Assembly: GCA_031841125.1 (NCBI GenBank)
Contig: JAJSSI010000010.1
Coordinates: 875,001-939,000 of the forward strand
Direction of reading: 5' to 3'
DNA length: 64,000 nt
Origin: Acanthococcus lagerstroemiae
Lineage: Eukaryota; Arthropoda; Insecta; Hemiptera; Eriococcidae
In this document: positions 33,761 through 43,997 of the stretch, one piece after another
Layout: every line of letters starts with the position of its first letter
Numbering within the stretch: the first letter of the stretch is position 1
Translations under genes and position numbers: made by a program
The notes under the pieces: generated by a model
Database searches by the model: none
The model's input: only the letters and a program-made list of their open reading frames with translations
What the model was told of the DNA's origin: nothing

Positions 33761-36700
33761 CGTAATTGAAGGCTGATTGCTCGAAGTAGGATGCTTGTGG
33801 GGCAACGTGACTTTGCAGGTGTTGAAAGACATGTTCGCGCAGTATGCTAGCGGTGTAAAATATTTGATAAAATGATTCTTTTTAGTTTACGTTGAGTGAC
33901 AAATGAGGGAAATATTCTCCCAATAACAAAATTTCTGTTCAGAATTGTATACCTATCTCTTTTAGTTGTAATTTGTTTCAGTCACCGAAAACGGGGGGGG
34001 GGCACTGTGTGAAAAAATCTGCGGATAAATGTATCCAAATGATATATTAATAATATGACAATGCATGAATAAGAGTTATATGTTATATGAATTATTATAA
34101 GTATTGATTTTGTCAGGACTACCGCCTGGTTCAGCGCAATCAGCAGTTTCCAAAAACAGGCGACGGCTACACCCCGCAAGCTTTCTTTTCCTGATTGTGA
34201 CTATCTTATTTTTTAACCATTGCTTGACTATACTATGGATCTTCTTAGGTCTCACTTCTTTTGCTTGACATGTATCTACGATAAAACCTTATTACCATAA
34301 AAAAGAATATTAGACATTATTAGAAACTGGAAAAGTTTCAAGTGCAGGAAGCATACATTATATCATCATGCAGATGACTTACAAACAAGGACACGATATA
34401 ATCTTGTTCTCGAAAAATTTAGTTTCTCAAACGCTCCCTTCGTATTCACAGCCTACCTCAGGAGTCGTCTCCCCCCCCCCCCCGACAACCACATTTCTGT
34501 GATGACAGACATAAGAACGTAAGAATGTAAATTTGATGTGGTTACGGTGATCGTTGTCGTTCCTCGCGGTTACCAATAGGCATAATGACATGAAACATTA
34601 TGCATTTGGTGTAATTTCCATGGAAATAGTAAACCTGGTGATGGTAGTGGTCATCGTCATCGCCAATGCCATCGTTCTAGGCTGCCACTGCAACCAGATT
34701 ACTATGGACATATGTAATTGGGACTGGCATCGTCGTCCGTAAACCTCTCTTTCTTCTGAGGCAACTTAACCCAATGGAGGGTTCACGGTAGGGGGTGAGA
34801 CCTCTATTCTGCCACTTGATCGTTCTGTCGTCCTTTTTCCAGGGTAGCTGACCCCAGGGAAAGGGTTTCCCTCTCCGCCTACTCTTCTACTATGGCAAAA
34901 AATCCGAAATGCCTATCCTGCCCCTTAGACCCCTCCTTCTTACAAGGTAACTTACCCTGAGGAGGAAGTTTATGTTAGGAGGAGAGGGATCCCAAGGGGA
35001 TGAGGACTTGTGATGGAGGAGTGTCAAAGAAGTGGAACAAAAGAAGAAAAATTTTGGAGAAAAAAGCATGCGCAGATAACGTCCTATAACTTAGAATTCC
35101 TTGAAGTCAGTTGATGTAACATCTGACTAGATAATAATGGGCCCTCGAATTATATTCTTTTAGGATAATTACAATCGACTGACGAGGGTTTAGTCAATAG
35201 ATATGTTTTGCTTAGAGCGATTGAATATATAGTTTGCTGTATGATTCTTTGTTAACCCAAAAAGTAAAATCCACCTCCTTTGTGGGAGATTCTCTCAGTT
35301 GTCTAATACATATGTCCTTTTCGTTCCTTTATCTAGGGGGCTCCTGGTCACCATGGCAAAGTAGAGGCTATGAAGCGGCTAGGGGGTTGATCCCTCTAGT
35401 AATAAGTAATAATGGTACCTCACCTGTAGGTTGCCATGGTGACCAGGAGCTATTTTCCAGGAAGGGAAAGTGAAAACGTTCTCTAAACATGACCCACTCC
35501 TGCACCACTGTCCTCTCGACCACGACCCCTTTCTTCCCCAACTTATTCATTCCCTTCCCATCTATTACACTACTGAACAACTATTTTGCACAATGCATTT
35601 CGACAGGTGATTCTGAGGTACTTCTTAACGCTGAACACGATACTGCGACCCATTTTTCTCTATCACGTCACAATTCGGAGTTCTGAACGATTGAAATTCG
35701 TTTCCATTTTGTTTTTGCATTGGAATAAGCGGTACCACTGACTGATATTATCAGTGTTATCAGACCACAATAACAGAAAACAAACAGACGGAATACACAC
35801 CACTACACACGACACGAATCAGTATGACCACATTCAGTTCCTAAACCTTTTTTTGAACACATTATTTAGTTGAATTTTTAATAGTTTTTGATCAGAACTA
35901 GACGTGATAGAGAAAAACGGCCGACGGCACTGTATTCAGCGTTGAAAAGTACTCAAGAATCACCTCCTTAATTGCATTGTGCAAACAAAAAATTTCATTT
36001 TGTTCAGTAGTGTTACCCATACCTCCATAAGATCCTCGCCTACCATTCCCAGCTACACCCATGCTAGCCCATCTTCACCCATCTCAACCCTCATCACCCT
36101 TTCTAGTCCACCACCCCCATCTTCAGCTCTCTTCACCTACCATCCTTACTCCATGCCGTTCTCACAAACCCCAAATCACACCTCCTTCTCTTTTTTCATT
36201 AAGGACCTCCTCCCCTGAGGTAGGCTGCCCTATAGGAAGGCGAGATTAAATGGCAGATTAGGTAACCCTCCAGGAGTTTTTCCAGGGTGAGGCGAAGGCA
36301 GCGACGGCGTTTTGGTTTTCAATATAAAGAGTGATGTAGACATTATGTGCTCAGGACCGTAGAGAGAAAATCTGCACCACCGGGGGCCAAAGATCTATTA
36401 CTGTACCTTCGTCACCACTTTTTGAGATCCTCGAAGCAAGAAAGGAAATGACCTACTAATGCGAGAAGAAATATTGGTTCCCTTATGCTGCCCCTCCTTC
36501 AATTTCCTCTGCATCTCACACCATTCACCTCCCTAGTCCACTCTAAAAATGGTTCACCTATCCCAGATACGGCATATATGACAGGAGCGAGGGAAGGAAA
36601 TGGAGAGGTATTGCGTTATTATTGTAAGTCCCTCATGCCACATCGTCTCTTTTTTGTAAGAAGTTTTTTTCTGAAAGAGTTGTATGAGGGATGTAAAAAC

Positions 36701-38037
36701 AGGGAGCGAAGAAATGCCATGTAGTAGAGAAAGTGGTAAGAGACAGTACTGGGCGATAGGAAGAAAAGCCGCGCTCTTAAAGAATAGAGAAGCGGGTGGA
36801 TGTGGAGGTTTCATGTAGCCTCGGAAAAATTGGAGGAAATGACCCGGGATAAAGAAGAAACGAAAGTTGCTTTTCAAGTCTCTGCTGGAATTGCCTTACT
36901 TCTTGTCACTCTTTTATCTCATTATTGAGCAACTCAAAGAGGAAAAATGCAAGGGAGAGATATTGGTAACGAGAGGTGCGTATGGTTGAACAAAAAGAGA
37001 CGGGGCAGAAACAGAAGAAGACAGTTTTAAACTTAATTTTTCCCCTTCTTCAAAAGGGTAGAAGGGGAAAGAGGAACTAAAGGGAATGGAGTCAAGATAG
37101 AGCAAGAGGAGAGTGTGGGGAGCGCTGCAGGCAGAGAGACACATGGTCGGACTGAGAAAGGTCTTAAATTTAACTTTATTCCTAGTACCCCAGGCACCAG
37201 ATCGTTTTCTTTTGAAATACTTTTTCCTTTTACGGGGTGGGGGGGGTATAGACTGTGACCAAACGGGAGGGGGTCAGTAAGGGAAGTGAATGGACAGCGA
37301 TGGAGTTGAAGTATTGCTTGGAAATCAAGACAAGTAAATTTCATCTTATTATATCGGTCTTTCCTTTATTCGTCTTTCCTCCGCTCGTCGCGATAGAATC
37401 TTCTGGTGGCTTCAAACCTTCAAGCTCCACATATAGTTGAGACACAACCTACTCATCATCTTCTAGAAGCTATCAAGTCCTGAGCTGTAAGCCATACGGT
37501 TCTTATAATCCATCGGTTATTAGCTTAGATTAAAGAGATACAATAAGAGAAATGAGAAACATGGCAGACAAGCAAGGCAACCGCCTCTAGGAGTGGAGCC
37601 TTCTAGTTAAGCGAATGTACCCGTGTAGGCCAGTCTTATTGGATTTCTATAATTTGGTAGTTTAGGAAGCCTAAATCTCGATCCCCGGAAGGCCGAATTT
37701 TCGCATTTTGTGACCCTTTGAAGAACCCGGGGCTGGGGCAAATTGCCCCTGTTGCCCCTCCCTCTCATCAGGCCTGGATGTGCTTCTATGTTACACGACT
37801 TGCTGTGATTTTCCTTCTTCATTGATGAATTTAAGGAAAATAGCACGACTGACAGATCAGAATGGTCCATAAGCACCCCCTCCCCCAAGAAACAATTTCA
37901 CTGTTTGAGCAAAAATGTCTCGTCTCTTAAAAATGACGCAAAGGCCACCAAATTTTCACATATTTTATGTGGCCCAAGTGACGGTTAAAGCAGTCATTGC
38001 ATCATTATTTTTATTGTTCATTACAGAGGAAGATATA
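33761..38037. other. Mostly featureless, patches of purine/pyrimidine skew
   Basis: I found no transposon ends, protein motifs or spliced gene here. It contains poly-G and poly-C tracts (about 33,992-34,001 and 34,470-34,483), a 20-bp inverted repeat at 35,340-35,450, and strongly skewed pyrimidine or purine segments (36,000-36,230, 36,720-37,300) that produce spurious long ORFs on both strands. Composition is slightly more GC-rich than the flanks around 34.7-37.4 kb. Confidence 0.5.
35340..35450. repeat. 20-bp perfect inverted repeat
   Basis: GCTCCTGGTCACCATGGCAA at 35,340-35,359 is exactly complementary to 35,431-35,450. The 71-base spacer contains CTAGTAATAAGTAATAATGG and no long ORF. It could be a stem-loop or the ends of a 111-bp MITE, but no flanking duplication was recognised. 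Confidence 0.8.
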
Positions 38038-38041
38038 ATTT

Positions 38042-38288
38042 GGACGCTATTCAAGGAAAGGGAACCAACCAACATTTGGAAACAAAGTGAGTTATCATTG
38101 GAAAGAGCGTAAAAAGTAGAATTCTTCAAAATAAAGTCCTCGATTCAAAAACGTGTACTCAGGTTGAAAAAAGCTTATCAGTAAACGCTGTGTCATATAT
38201 GGTTTCTACACATGAATCTTGAACTTCGAATCACGTGATCTCAAAAAGCGGATTTTGCTAGTTGGTTCCTTTTCGTTGAATATCGTCT
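38042..38288. mobile_element. 247-bp MITE, GGACGC family, copy 2
   Basis: It begins GGACGCTATTCAAGGAAAGG and ends TTTCGTTGAATATCGTCT, the inverted equivalent. It is flanked by ATTT on both sides (38,038-38,041 and 38,289-38,292). The interior matches copy 1: AACAAAnTGAGTTATnAnTn, TCAAAAACGTGTACTCA, CAGTAAACGC and TCTTGAACTTCGAATCACGT. Confidence 0.9.
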
Positions 38289-38979
38289 ATTTAAGGAAGA
38301 CGAATACGGATGAAGTATATGCTGAGTGGACAGTATGTAATAATTTACTTAACAAACAAAATGAGATAAAACATCTTACCTTATTTTACTGCAAATTTCA
38401 CAGTTAACTATTGAAATACAAAACTCTCACGAAAATGAACTTTCAAGTCGAAGAGACGAGCGTACTTACACGACGAACTAGTTTTAACTATCAGCCAGCT
38501 GCGGCCTAGGTGTAATGTAAACTTCATCTGTGATAAGTTAAGTGATATTGATATGTGATAACAATAACGAAACATGAAAGGGTAGTCGTTTTTAATTATG
38601 TGAGACTAATACTGTTTTCAAACTCCAGCTGCAAGAATCAAGTAAAATATAAGAATGCAAAGGCAAATCAACTGACCAAAATATATACAATAGGATTCAT
38701 AGAAAAAATGTATTGTTGAGCTCTTCAAGATGGAGAATAAAGAAAAATAATCTCTTTGTACAGCAAGCCTTAATATGTTTTTCATTCCAGGTTGCAGCTC
38801 GCAGGTTCAGTTATCAGTTATTAATGTTGGGAGATGTGCTTTTGTGACAAATTTAACAAAATTTTCAACTTCAATAAATTTTCTGGATTTTTTACTCATT
38901 GATAGCGAGAAATAACCAAAATTCATTTGGATTTTGCAGATTTGCAGATGCAGATAAACTTACACCAGTAAAAAAATTC

Positions 38980-39106
38980 TCTGATTGATCAAGATCGATC
39001 TTATCAAAAATCGATCTTTTTACATAAGATCGGATCAAATTGAATATCGGAAGTCATATGATCGAAAATTTCGATCAAATCGATCTTTTTTGAAAGATTG
39101 GGATCA
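38980..39106. repeat. GATC-rich palindrome cluster
   Basis: At least nine GATC sites occur in about 130 bp, within repeated GATCGATCTT / AAGATCG words on both strands. It sits exactly at the broken 3' edge of the AAA-ATPase-like gene, so it may be a transposon end that truncated that gene. Confidence 0.6.
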
Positions 39107-39149
39107 CTACCATGCACGGAAACGAAGAGCTCTAGACAGACCTAAAGCA

Positions 39150-40142
39150 ACGCCGCTATCTTTCCAATATGGCATCGGTTTAGTTCCAGATTCTATGAAT
39201 TGTTTAACCGAGTACGTATTTAGAAGACATACGCTCCCCATTCTGTACCCATTATAATATCGCTCGGCATAGTCTTTCCATTTTTTGACTTCATTTGGTA
39301 TATATGGGTTTTTCATTACGTCTTCGAACTCTTCTAATGTGAATCCATAAAATTTAAAAAATGTCTCGTTATTTAACATAGGGATAATTGTCATATTGTT
39401 CAACAACGATGTTGTTTTACTTGTTATTGATGTCACTCCGGTGAAAATTCCGTAGCACCAACTAGCTCCACTAGCATGTTTAAGTGGAACACCGATCATA
39501 TCGCAATACAAATCAACGATTTGATTTAATTGCCGTGAACCAGAACAAAAAAGAGCTCTCGAACTCAACCTATCGAATTCATCAACTAATAAGATGCATT
39601 TTTTTTTCATACTTATGATGTAAGAGCATGCAATCAATTAGGAATTTTATCGCCTCCGTAACTTGACTGGCATTCTTTTCTTCACGTATATCGTCATCAA
39701 ACCAACTAGTGAATTTTGCAGCATCGGTCTCATTCAGAGAAGGAATTATATATGAATAATCCTTGTATACTCCGCATATAATTGAACGACAAGCTGTCAA
39801 TGCATCGTTCTCAGAGCATATTGATCCTCCTGCTAACCCAAATGATAAATGAATTACAGCGAATTTGCCATACCATTTCATGGCCAGGTCCGACTTAAAA
39901 ATTTTCAATGTTTTCAACTTATCATTTGGTATGCAACCAGAAAAAAACGCATCCAGCATGTGGAGAATCGTGGTTTTCCCGAACCTTCTCGGTGCAGTAA
40001 ATAATACTGGATCAACTATAACTCGTTCCTCAATTGCAGGAAATAATTCATCTGAAAGGCCAAATTGACTTCGGATAAATTCTTCGATGAATAACGTTTT
40101 GTCAACAAAATATGGTTTCTTCATAATGCCAGTGAAGCGATC
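39150..40142 (-). pseudogene. AAA-ATPase-like (PF09820-type) gene remnant
   Basis: The exon starts at 40,142 directly after a good acceptor (TTCATTCATTATTACAG), in frame with RFTGIMKKPYFVDKTLFIEE. The Walker A region is LFTAPRRFGKTTILHMLDAF. A Walker B-like strand is KKCILLVDEFDRLSS, and SIICGVYKDY and ERYYNGYRMGS follow. This order (YFVDKT, PRRFGKT, LLVDEFD, YNGY) is that of the AAA-ATPase-like family, abundant in bacteria and sporadic in eukaryotes. A one-base frameshift lies in an A9 run near 39,605. The sequence breaks after MPYWKDSG, so the C-terminal nuclease-type domain usual in the family is absent. The acceptor indicates a eukaryotic, intron-bearing gene. Confidence 0.8.
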
Positions 40143-40395
40143 CTGTAATAATGAATGAAAAAGAGCAAAAAAGTAACTCTAGAATTACGTGATTCGATCA
40201 CAGAACTATGAAATGATAAGAGGATACTCGATTAAAAAATTCTGGTAGTTAACTTATATTCGAAATTAATTGAAAAATAAATTTCAAACAATAATTTTCA
40301 TCCTTCAAAAGTCTAATCGAAAGACCAACTTATCAACATTTCAAATTCAATTATAGTAAAAATATATTTATAACATAATATACACTTACAGTTAA

Positions 40396-40475
40396 CCCGC
40401 TAATGGTAACATGTGTAAAAAATTACACATATAGACATACGGGTAAAGGTAACATGTGCATTTTTTTACACATTG
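40396..40475. repeat. piggyBac-like end with tandem palindromes
   Basis: TTAA at 40,392-40,395 is followed by CCCGCTAATGG. Two units follow of GGTAACATGTGnA plus TTACACAT, each a near-palindrome (ATGTGTAAAAAATTACACAT). TTAA plus CCC is compatible with a piggyBac terminus, and the design resembles the palindromes beside the termini at 31.2-31.8 kb. No partner end was located. Confidence 0.4.
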
Positions 40476-40785
40476 GTCAATTGTTCCTAATATTGTTTTT
40501 GCATGTGTAAAATGAAGTGAAATACGTGTTTTCTTACCTATATATGAATTATTTTCAATATTTTTGAAGTAAAATGAAGAAAAAATTCCTGTCACATGAT
40601 CCGAGCTTGAAAACTTGTGAAGTAAAACCAGATTTAACGTTAGCATAGCCGTTGTGTTGAGTCAGGCAGTTGCAGAACAATACTGAATATGAATACTCAT
40701 TCGGCATCCGAACTAGACTTGGTGGCCGGCATGTGTTGTGGCGGTCGGTTTGTGTCCGTCACTCCCTCTATGCGCGTGCGTGTGT

Positions 40786-40812
40786 GGATGTGTGTGTGTG
40801 TGCGCGCGCGCT
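40786..40812. repeat. TG/CG microsatellite
   Basis: A short run of TGTGTGTGTG passing into CGCGCGCGC. Confidence 0.8.
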
Positions 40813-41271
40813 CTAATAAGGTGCAGGTAAAAAGTAAACCTATACTAAAGCGCATAGTGGCAATACAAAGAATTCATTTAGGTTTTTGTTTTGAATTTGT
40901 ACCATTCTTATTCAAATGTCTCATATTAAACAACTTGTGAGTGCGCAATGTTTTCCTACAAATTGCATGTACAAATTTTTGAAACGGTGATTAATGTTTT
41001 TCATAAAGCGAAATTGAAAAGAAGTGTCAGGAAAGTACTCGACCAAAATTTGAATGCGATTTAACTGGTAGCTCAGAAGCTGCAGATAATAATTTGGTAA
41101 CGATTGAGTTGACCAAAAACTTTTGTCCTGCAGTGTATGATATTCAATAATTTTAATTTCAGCTCAACGTAACCCTAACTGGTAGTCTGCAACCGGGGTG
41201 CTGCTTGATTCTGAGATCGGTATAACTTTTTATATGATTATAATAAGGAAAGAGAAAAAATAAAATAAAAT

Positions 41272-41590
41272 ATGGATATGGAACCTATTGATTTGAAAAA
41301 CGACCGAACTCTACACATCAAGTTTAATGACGTCCCACTGAACAGCTTTTGGATTGACGTTGCAGCAGAATATCCTCATCTGTCGAGGAAGTAATTGACA
41401 TCCTTCTCCAGTTCTCAACTACTCGCGGATGTGCGAACATGGATTTTTGACACTTGGGACCATGAAAACAAAAAAACGGCAAAGAATGTTGGAAAGCACT
41501 TTAGAAGACGACATGAGGGTTTACCTTTCCCAAATGCCTCCTAGAATTCCAGACATTTGCCGAAAACATCAAGGACAAATTTCTCATTAA
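41272..41590 (+). pseudogene. hAT transposase C-terminal relic
   Basis: The plus strand reads PIDLKNDRTLHIKFNDVPLN then SFWIDVAAEYPHLSRK, matching the LKNDRTLYLKFKEVPFDKFW block of the hAT transposase at 8,534-9,028. After stops and a frameshift it continues to RIPDICRKHQGQISH, matching that protein's last residues. It has no upstream portion and is cut at about 41,270. It is an older copy of the same hAT family. Confidence 0.8.
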
Positions 41591-41708
41591 TTTAAGATTT
41601 AAGTTTTAACAAGCCATACCGTGCACTGATACCCACGCGGCAGGCTTGGGAAAAAAGGTGGTCAAGCATTCTAGGAAAAGAGGAACATGTGTGGTTTGCA
41701 GGTGCCTC

Positions 41709-43997
41709 TCAGAATGACCAAGGAGTAGGAATCGGAATCACGAATGCGAAAGGCGCTGCTTTCATCGTGGGGCAATTATTGCGAGATTCTTGATCAGATC
41801 TTCGTTGATTTGAGACTCGAGGGTGGACCTGACCAGTTTGAGTCACGGGCGATCGGGAGTTAGACGTTTCACCAACGGGTTGGCGAGGTTTCGTCACTTG
41901 GCTTCGCGCTGACTTAAGTCTGACGTTTGCGGGAACGTTCTTGTGATTCGAGCATACGTTACAGGAGGAGACGATTTTCTCCATGGTGGATTTAACACTC
42001 GGGAATAGAAACGTCTTCAAAATAATGTTGGTAGTCTTGGAAATACCGGCGTGAGCGTGATGAACGTGATAGGATCGACAGATCTCGGTCTGTAATGGGA
42101 ATGGTACGATGATACGCCAGATCTTGTCTCTACCTAGGCGCTGGACGAGCCCATCTTCAACGCGAAATTGTTGCGGAAACTTTTCGCGGAGTTTGTCAAT
42201 TTCGGGATCAGACTCCTGAATTTGCCGTAGGTCACCAAACTTCTCCAATACGCTGGGTCTAGGTTTTGTCCCCAGGTGGTATACCATGTTGTCGGGCGGC
42301 ACTTCCATTTTCGATAATGATTTTACGGGTTCAGGTGCCGAAACTGGAGAGGGATTTTCATTGGTTTCATTTCTCAGCAAGCTTGGATGATATTTGGTTG
42401 ACGGTGTGTCTGGAGGTTTTCGATTGGTGCCGATTTCGGGAAATATCTCGATGATCTGCCGGATCAATTTGTTCAGCTTGGCTGGATCCGGACTCCATTC
42501 TGTCGTTGGTTTTGGCCGGGCGGGAAGATTCGGTGTTTTTCCGCCAAGTCGTTTCGCGAAGTCGTGCCCCGGGTACTGGTCCTTTCCTAGGCATATCGCG
42601 AAGTCGTGCCCCGGGTAGGGGTCTTCCGCTGGATGGATCCAGGGGTCATGCCCCGGGTACGGGAAGGACGGGATGATTTGTGTCCGTGGAACGTAGTTGG
42701 GAATATCTACATTTTGATCCTGGGAGTCGACTTTCAGTGGTCCGGTGTACGATACGACAGGATTCGGCCGATGTTCGATTGGGATCTCGAACACTTGTCC
42801 ACGAGCCTTGAGGGTAACGCGACTCTCTGGAATATCGATAACTGCGAGAAAGTAACTAATGAAATCGCGGCCTAACAGACATACAGGCGCGAGATTAGTT
42901 CCGATGGTAAATTCGTATTCAAAAGGATCGTGATCTGGAGCGTTTTTGAATATGAACCTCAAAATCACATCAACTTCTGCATCAAGTGGGTCTCCGGTGG
43001 CGTTCACAAGATTGCCATTGTGCGTAGGTCGAGTTGGAAAATGAATCCCTGGGTTGTCTCGTTGGAGATGTTCAAATGCCGTTTTCGAGATGATCGATGA
43101 TGGGGAACCAGTATCGAGTAGAGCGGGAAGCAGGTAATTTCCTACCTCGAGATACACGATTCCGTTGGAACACATCTTTCGGGATTTCGCGCTCCATGTC
43201 TGTTTAATCATACTGACAATCGTTCGGTCTGCCTCGTTTGGTAGCGAAGATAACGTCTTTGATATCCAGCTTCTTATTTCTCCGTCGAACATTTTAGTTA
43301 TCTCAGGTTGGGCCTTGTCACTCCAGGTGAATGGGCAGGCGAATCCACGGGCATCGATCTTGCGGTACCTATCGAAATTCAGTCTCAAGTTCCTCTTTGG
43401 TATCGATTGGTTCCATCGCTGGAGGCCGATGTATGGTCTGGGCGGTTCTGTTCGGGCCATAACGTCGAACATTCGCATTACGTATGCGATGCCGCTCATT
43501 GCTTCTCTCAGGTCCCAAAGCATCTTATTATAGAAGCAGATCCGGGACCAGAGATCATCTAGTAAGTCTCCATAGGGCGGGAACATTTCAACGAAGATGA
43601 TTTTCTGACATTTCGTTTTATTGATCAGGTCTTTGACGAAAGTCTTGAAGTTGATTCGAAAAGTTCGTAGATCAAGACTCGGAGTTTGAAGGTCAGCTGC
43701 GTCAATGGCAAGTATCACGGTATTCGTTACATCGTTGAAGTGCGAAGGCATCTCTTTACGAAGTTGGTCGAGAGTCAGATGTTGCATGCATGTAACGGCT
43801 CGACGAGGAAGAAAGGTTTTCGGGTCTGTTCTGAATAGGGCATTCGCTAACTGAACTGCAAGAACATCACCGAGAATGGTGAGATTGTCCTTTTTCATAA
43901 CGTCGGGAAGACCAGGTTTCGCAATCGTATATACAGCGGGTTGATCATCGTCCTGATCCGCGAGCAGGATACAAAATTCGCCGGACGATTCTTTAGG
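41709..43997 (-). CDS. SGNH-like + retropepsin + integrase zinc-domain polyprotein, no RT
   Basis: A 729-codon frame from the ATG at 43,898 (open upstream to the gag stop at 43,998-44,000) has no internal stop. Residues about 7-215 resemble an SGNH/GDSL hydrolase fold: LTILGDVLAVQLANALF at the nucleophile position (GDV, not GDS), TVILAIDAADL, CQKIIFVEMFPPYG and RICFYNKML. Residues 258-350 form an aspartic protease: PALLDTGSPSS and a later CLLGRDFIS. Residues 413-446 hold three PYPGHD/QYPGHD repeats. Residues about 560-653 match the pre-integrase linker and HHCC zinc domain (HHAHAGISKT then CNVCSNHKN). No RT, RNase H or integrase core is present. The frame ends FVIPIPTPWSF. The SGNH call is an inference from fold pattern. 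Confidence 0.65.
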   Translation of the reverse strand, partial: PKESSGEFCILLADQDDDQPAVYTIAKPGLPDVMKKDNLTILGDVLAVQLANALFRTDPKTFLPRRAVTCMQHLTLDQLRKEMPSHFNDVTNTVILAIDAADLQTPSLDLRTFRINFKTFVKDLINKTKCQKIIFVEMFPPYGDLLDDLWSRICFYNKMLWDLREAMSGIAYVMRMFDVMARTEPPRPYIGLQRWNQSIPKRNLRLNFDRYRKIDARGFACPFTWSDKAQPEITKMFDGEIRSWISKTLSSLPNEADRTIVSMIKQTWSAKSRKMCSNGIVYLEVGNYLLPALLDTGSPSSIISKTAFEHLQRDNPGIHFPTRPTHNGNLVNATGDPLDAEVDVILRFIFKNAPDHDPFEYEFTIGTNLAPVCLLGRDFISYFLAVIDIPESRVTLKARGQVFEIPIEHRPNPVVSYTGPLKVDSQDQNVDIPNYVPRTQIIPSFPYPGHDPWIHPAEDPYPGHDFAICLGKDQYPGHDFAKRLGGKTPNLPARPKPTTEWSPDPAKLNKLIRQIIEIFPEIGTNRKPPDTPSTKYHPSLLRNETNENPSPVSAPEPVKSLSKMEVPPDNMVYHLGTKPRPSVLEKFGDLRQIQESDPEIDKLREKFPQQFRVEDGLVQRLGRDKIWRIIVPFPLQTEICRSYHVHHAHAGISKTTNIILKTFLFPSVKSTMEKIVSSCNVCSNHKNVPANVRLKSARSQVTKPRQPVGETSNSRSPVTQTGQVHPRVSNQRRSDQESRNNCPTMKAAPFAFVIPIPTPWSF

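Noticed and set aside
35979..37440. Many 60-100 codon ORFs rich in Ser/Pro or Arg/Glu
   Set aside because: They arise from pyrimidine- or purine-skewed DNA with few stop codons, are open on several frames at once, and lack motifs.
42266..42875. Plus-strand ORFs with repeated SCPG/GHD-type wording
   Set aside because: They are antisense shadows of the three PYPGHD repeats in the minus-strand polyprotein.
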